Shown here: positions 5,463 through 5,571 of the stretch, piece after piece | Numbering within the stretch: the stretch's first letter is position 1 | How the letters are laid out: each line of letters opens with the position of its first letter | Origin: Planctomycetota bacterium | GTDB taxonomy: Bacteria; Planctomycetota; Phycisphaerae; SM23-33 | Length of the DNA stretch: 5,571 nucleotides | Direction: 5' to 3' | Assembly (NCBI GenBank): GCA_003644335.1 | Contig: QNCB01000105.1 | Location: forward strand, 1-5,571 | Translations under genes and position numbers: made by a program | Notes under the pieces: model-generated | The model's database searches: none | Told to the model about the DNA's origin: nothing | Seen by the model: only the letters and a program-made list of their open reading frames with translations

Positions 5463-5571
5463 TTTGGTATTGGTCATTCCCAGCACTTATTTGCCATGCT
5501 TCAAAATAGTTGTTGACTTAAACAAAGAGACTCACGATATCCTATACTCCTGCAAATAAGTGCTGGGGGTA
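5463..5571. mobile_element. Inverted-repeat element, copy B (cut by window end)
   Basis: This is a second copy of the element at 1957-2073, in the same orientation. The perfect 16-bp inverted repeats are at 5479-5494 and 5552-5567. It lacks the extra CTTATTTG unit of copy A and has T instead of C at 5551; otherwise it is identical for the whole overlap, including the 16 bases of left flank. It lies ~155 bp upstream of the start of the minus-strand TPR gene. The window ends 4 bases beyond the right arm, so the right border cannot be seen. Confidence 0.75.

Noticed and set aside
1..5571. CRISPR array accompanying the cas3 fragment
   Set aside because: No set of regularly spaced 25-37-bp direct repeats was seen; the tandem repeats present are 8- and 9-bp units without spacers.

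Overview
This window looks like chromosomal DNA from a Gram-negative-type bacterium, most plausibly a Planctomycetota member of the Phycisphaerae kind. That placement is an inference. It rests on widely spaced, mostly single-gene units, TPR proteins with Pro/Thr/Ser/Lys-rich linkers, a bacterial sigma-54, and AT-rich intergenic DNA full of short low-complexity repeats (8-bp TGATTGGT-type units, CGAAATACGAAA strings, 9-bp ACGCAGAGA-type units). No marker gene settles the taxonomy.

Layout. (1) 3-722 (+): C-terminal part of a TPR-repeat protein that enters from the left edge. (2) 723-1119: gene-free spacer with two 8-bp tandem arrays of one sequence family on opposite strands, and a CGAAATAC-type repeat between them. 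(3) 1120-1872 (+): a complete YebC/TACO1-family gene with a good ribosome binding site and a probable terminator. (4) 1873-2255: spacer with copy A of a ~0.1-kb element that has 16-bp perfect terminal inverted repeats, then the rpoN promoter region. (5) 2256-3749 (+): complete rpoN (sigma-54). A near-consensus -24/-12 sigma-54 site ends on its start codon, suggesting autoregulation. A hairpin terminator follows. (6) 3812-4219 (+): a decayed 5' fragment of a CRISPR cas3 gene (HD nuclease domain only, frameshifted, no helicase) with a TATAAT upstream. (7) 4237-5307 (-): a membrane-anchored TPR protein with a repetitive Pro/Thr/Ser/Lys linker, convergent with the cas3 fragment. (8) 5308-5571: AT-rich spacer with a 9-bp repeat and copy B of the inverted-repeat element, which the right edge of the window cuts.

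How the genes relate. No operon is evident; each intact gene has its own spacer. YebC acts on translation (or transcription in the PmpR subgroup) and RpoN supplies an alternative sigma factor, so both are core-regulatory genes. The two TPR proteins are structural or scaffolding proteins of unknown partner. The accessory signals are the cas3 remnant, the paired inverted-repeat element, and the sigma-54-like site at the start of rpoN. No complete novel multi-gene system is present. The best leads are the repeat element, which is nearly identical in two places, and the orphan cas3 5' end.
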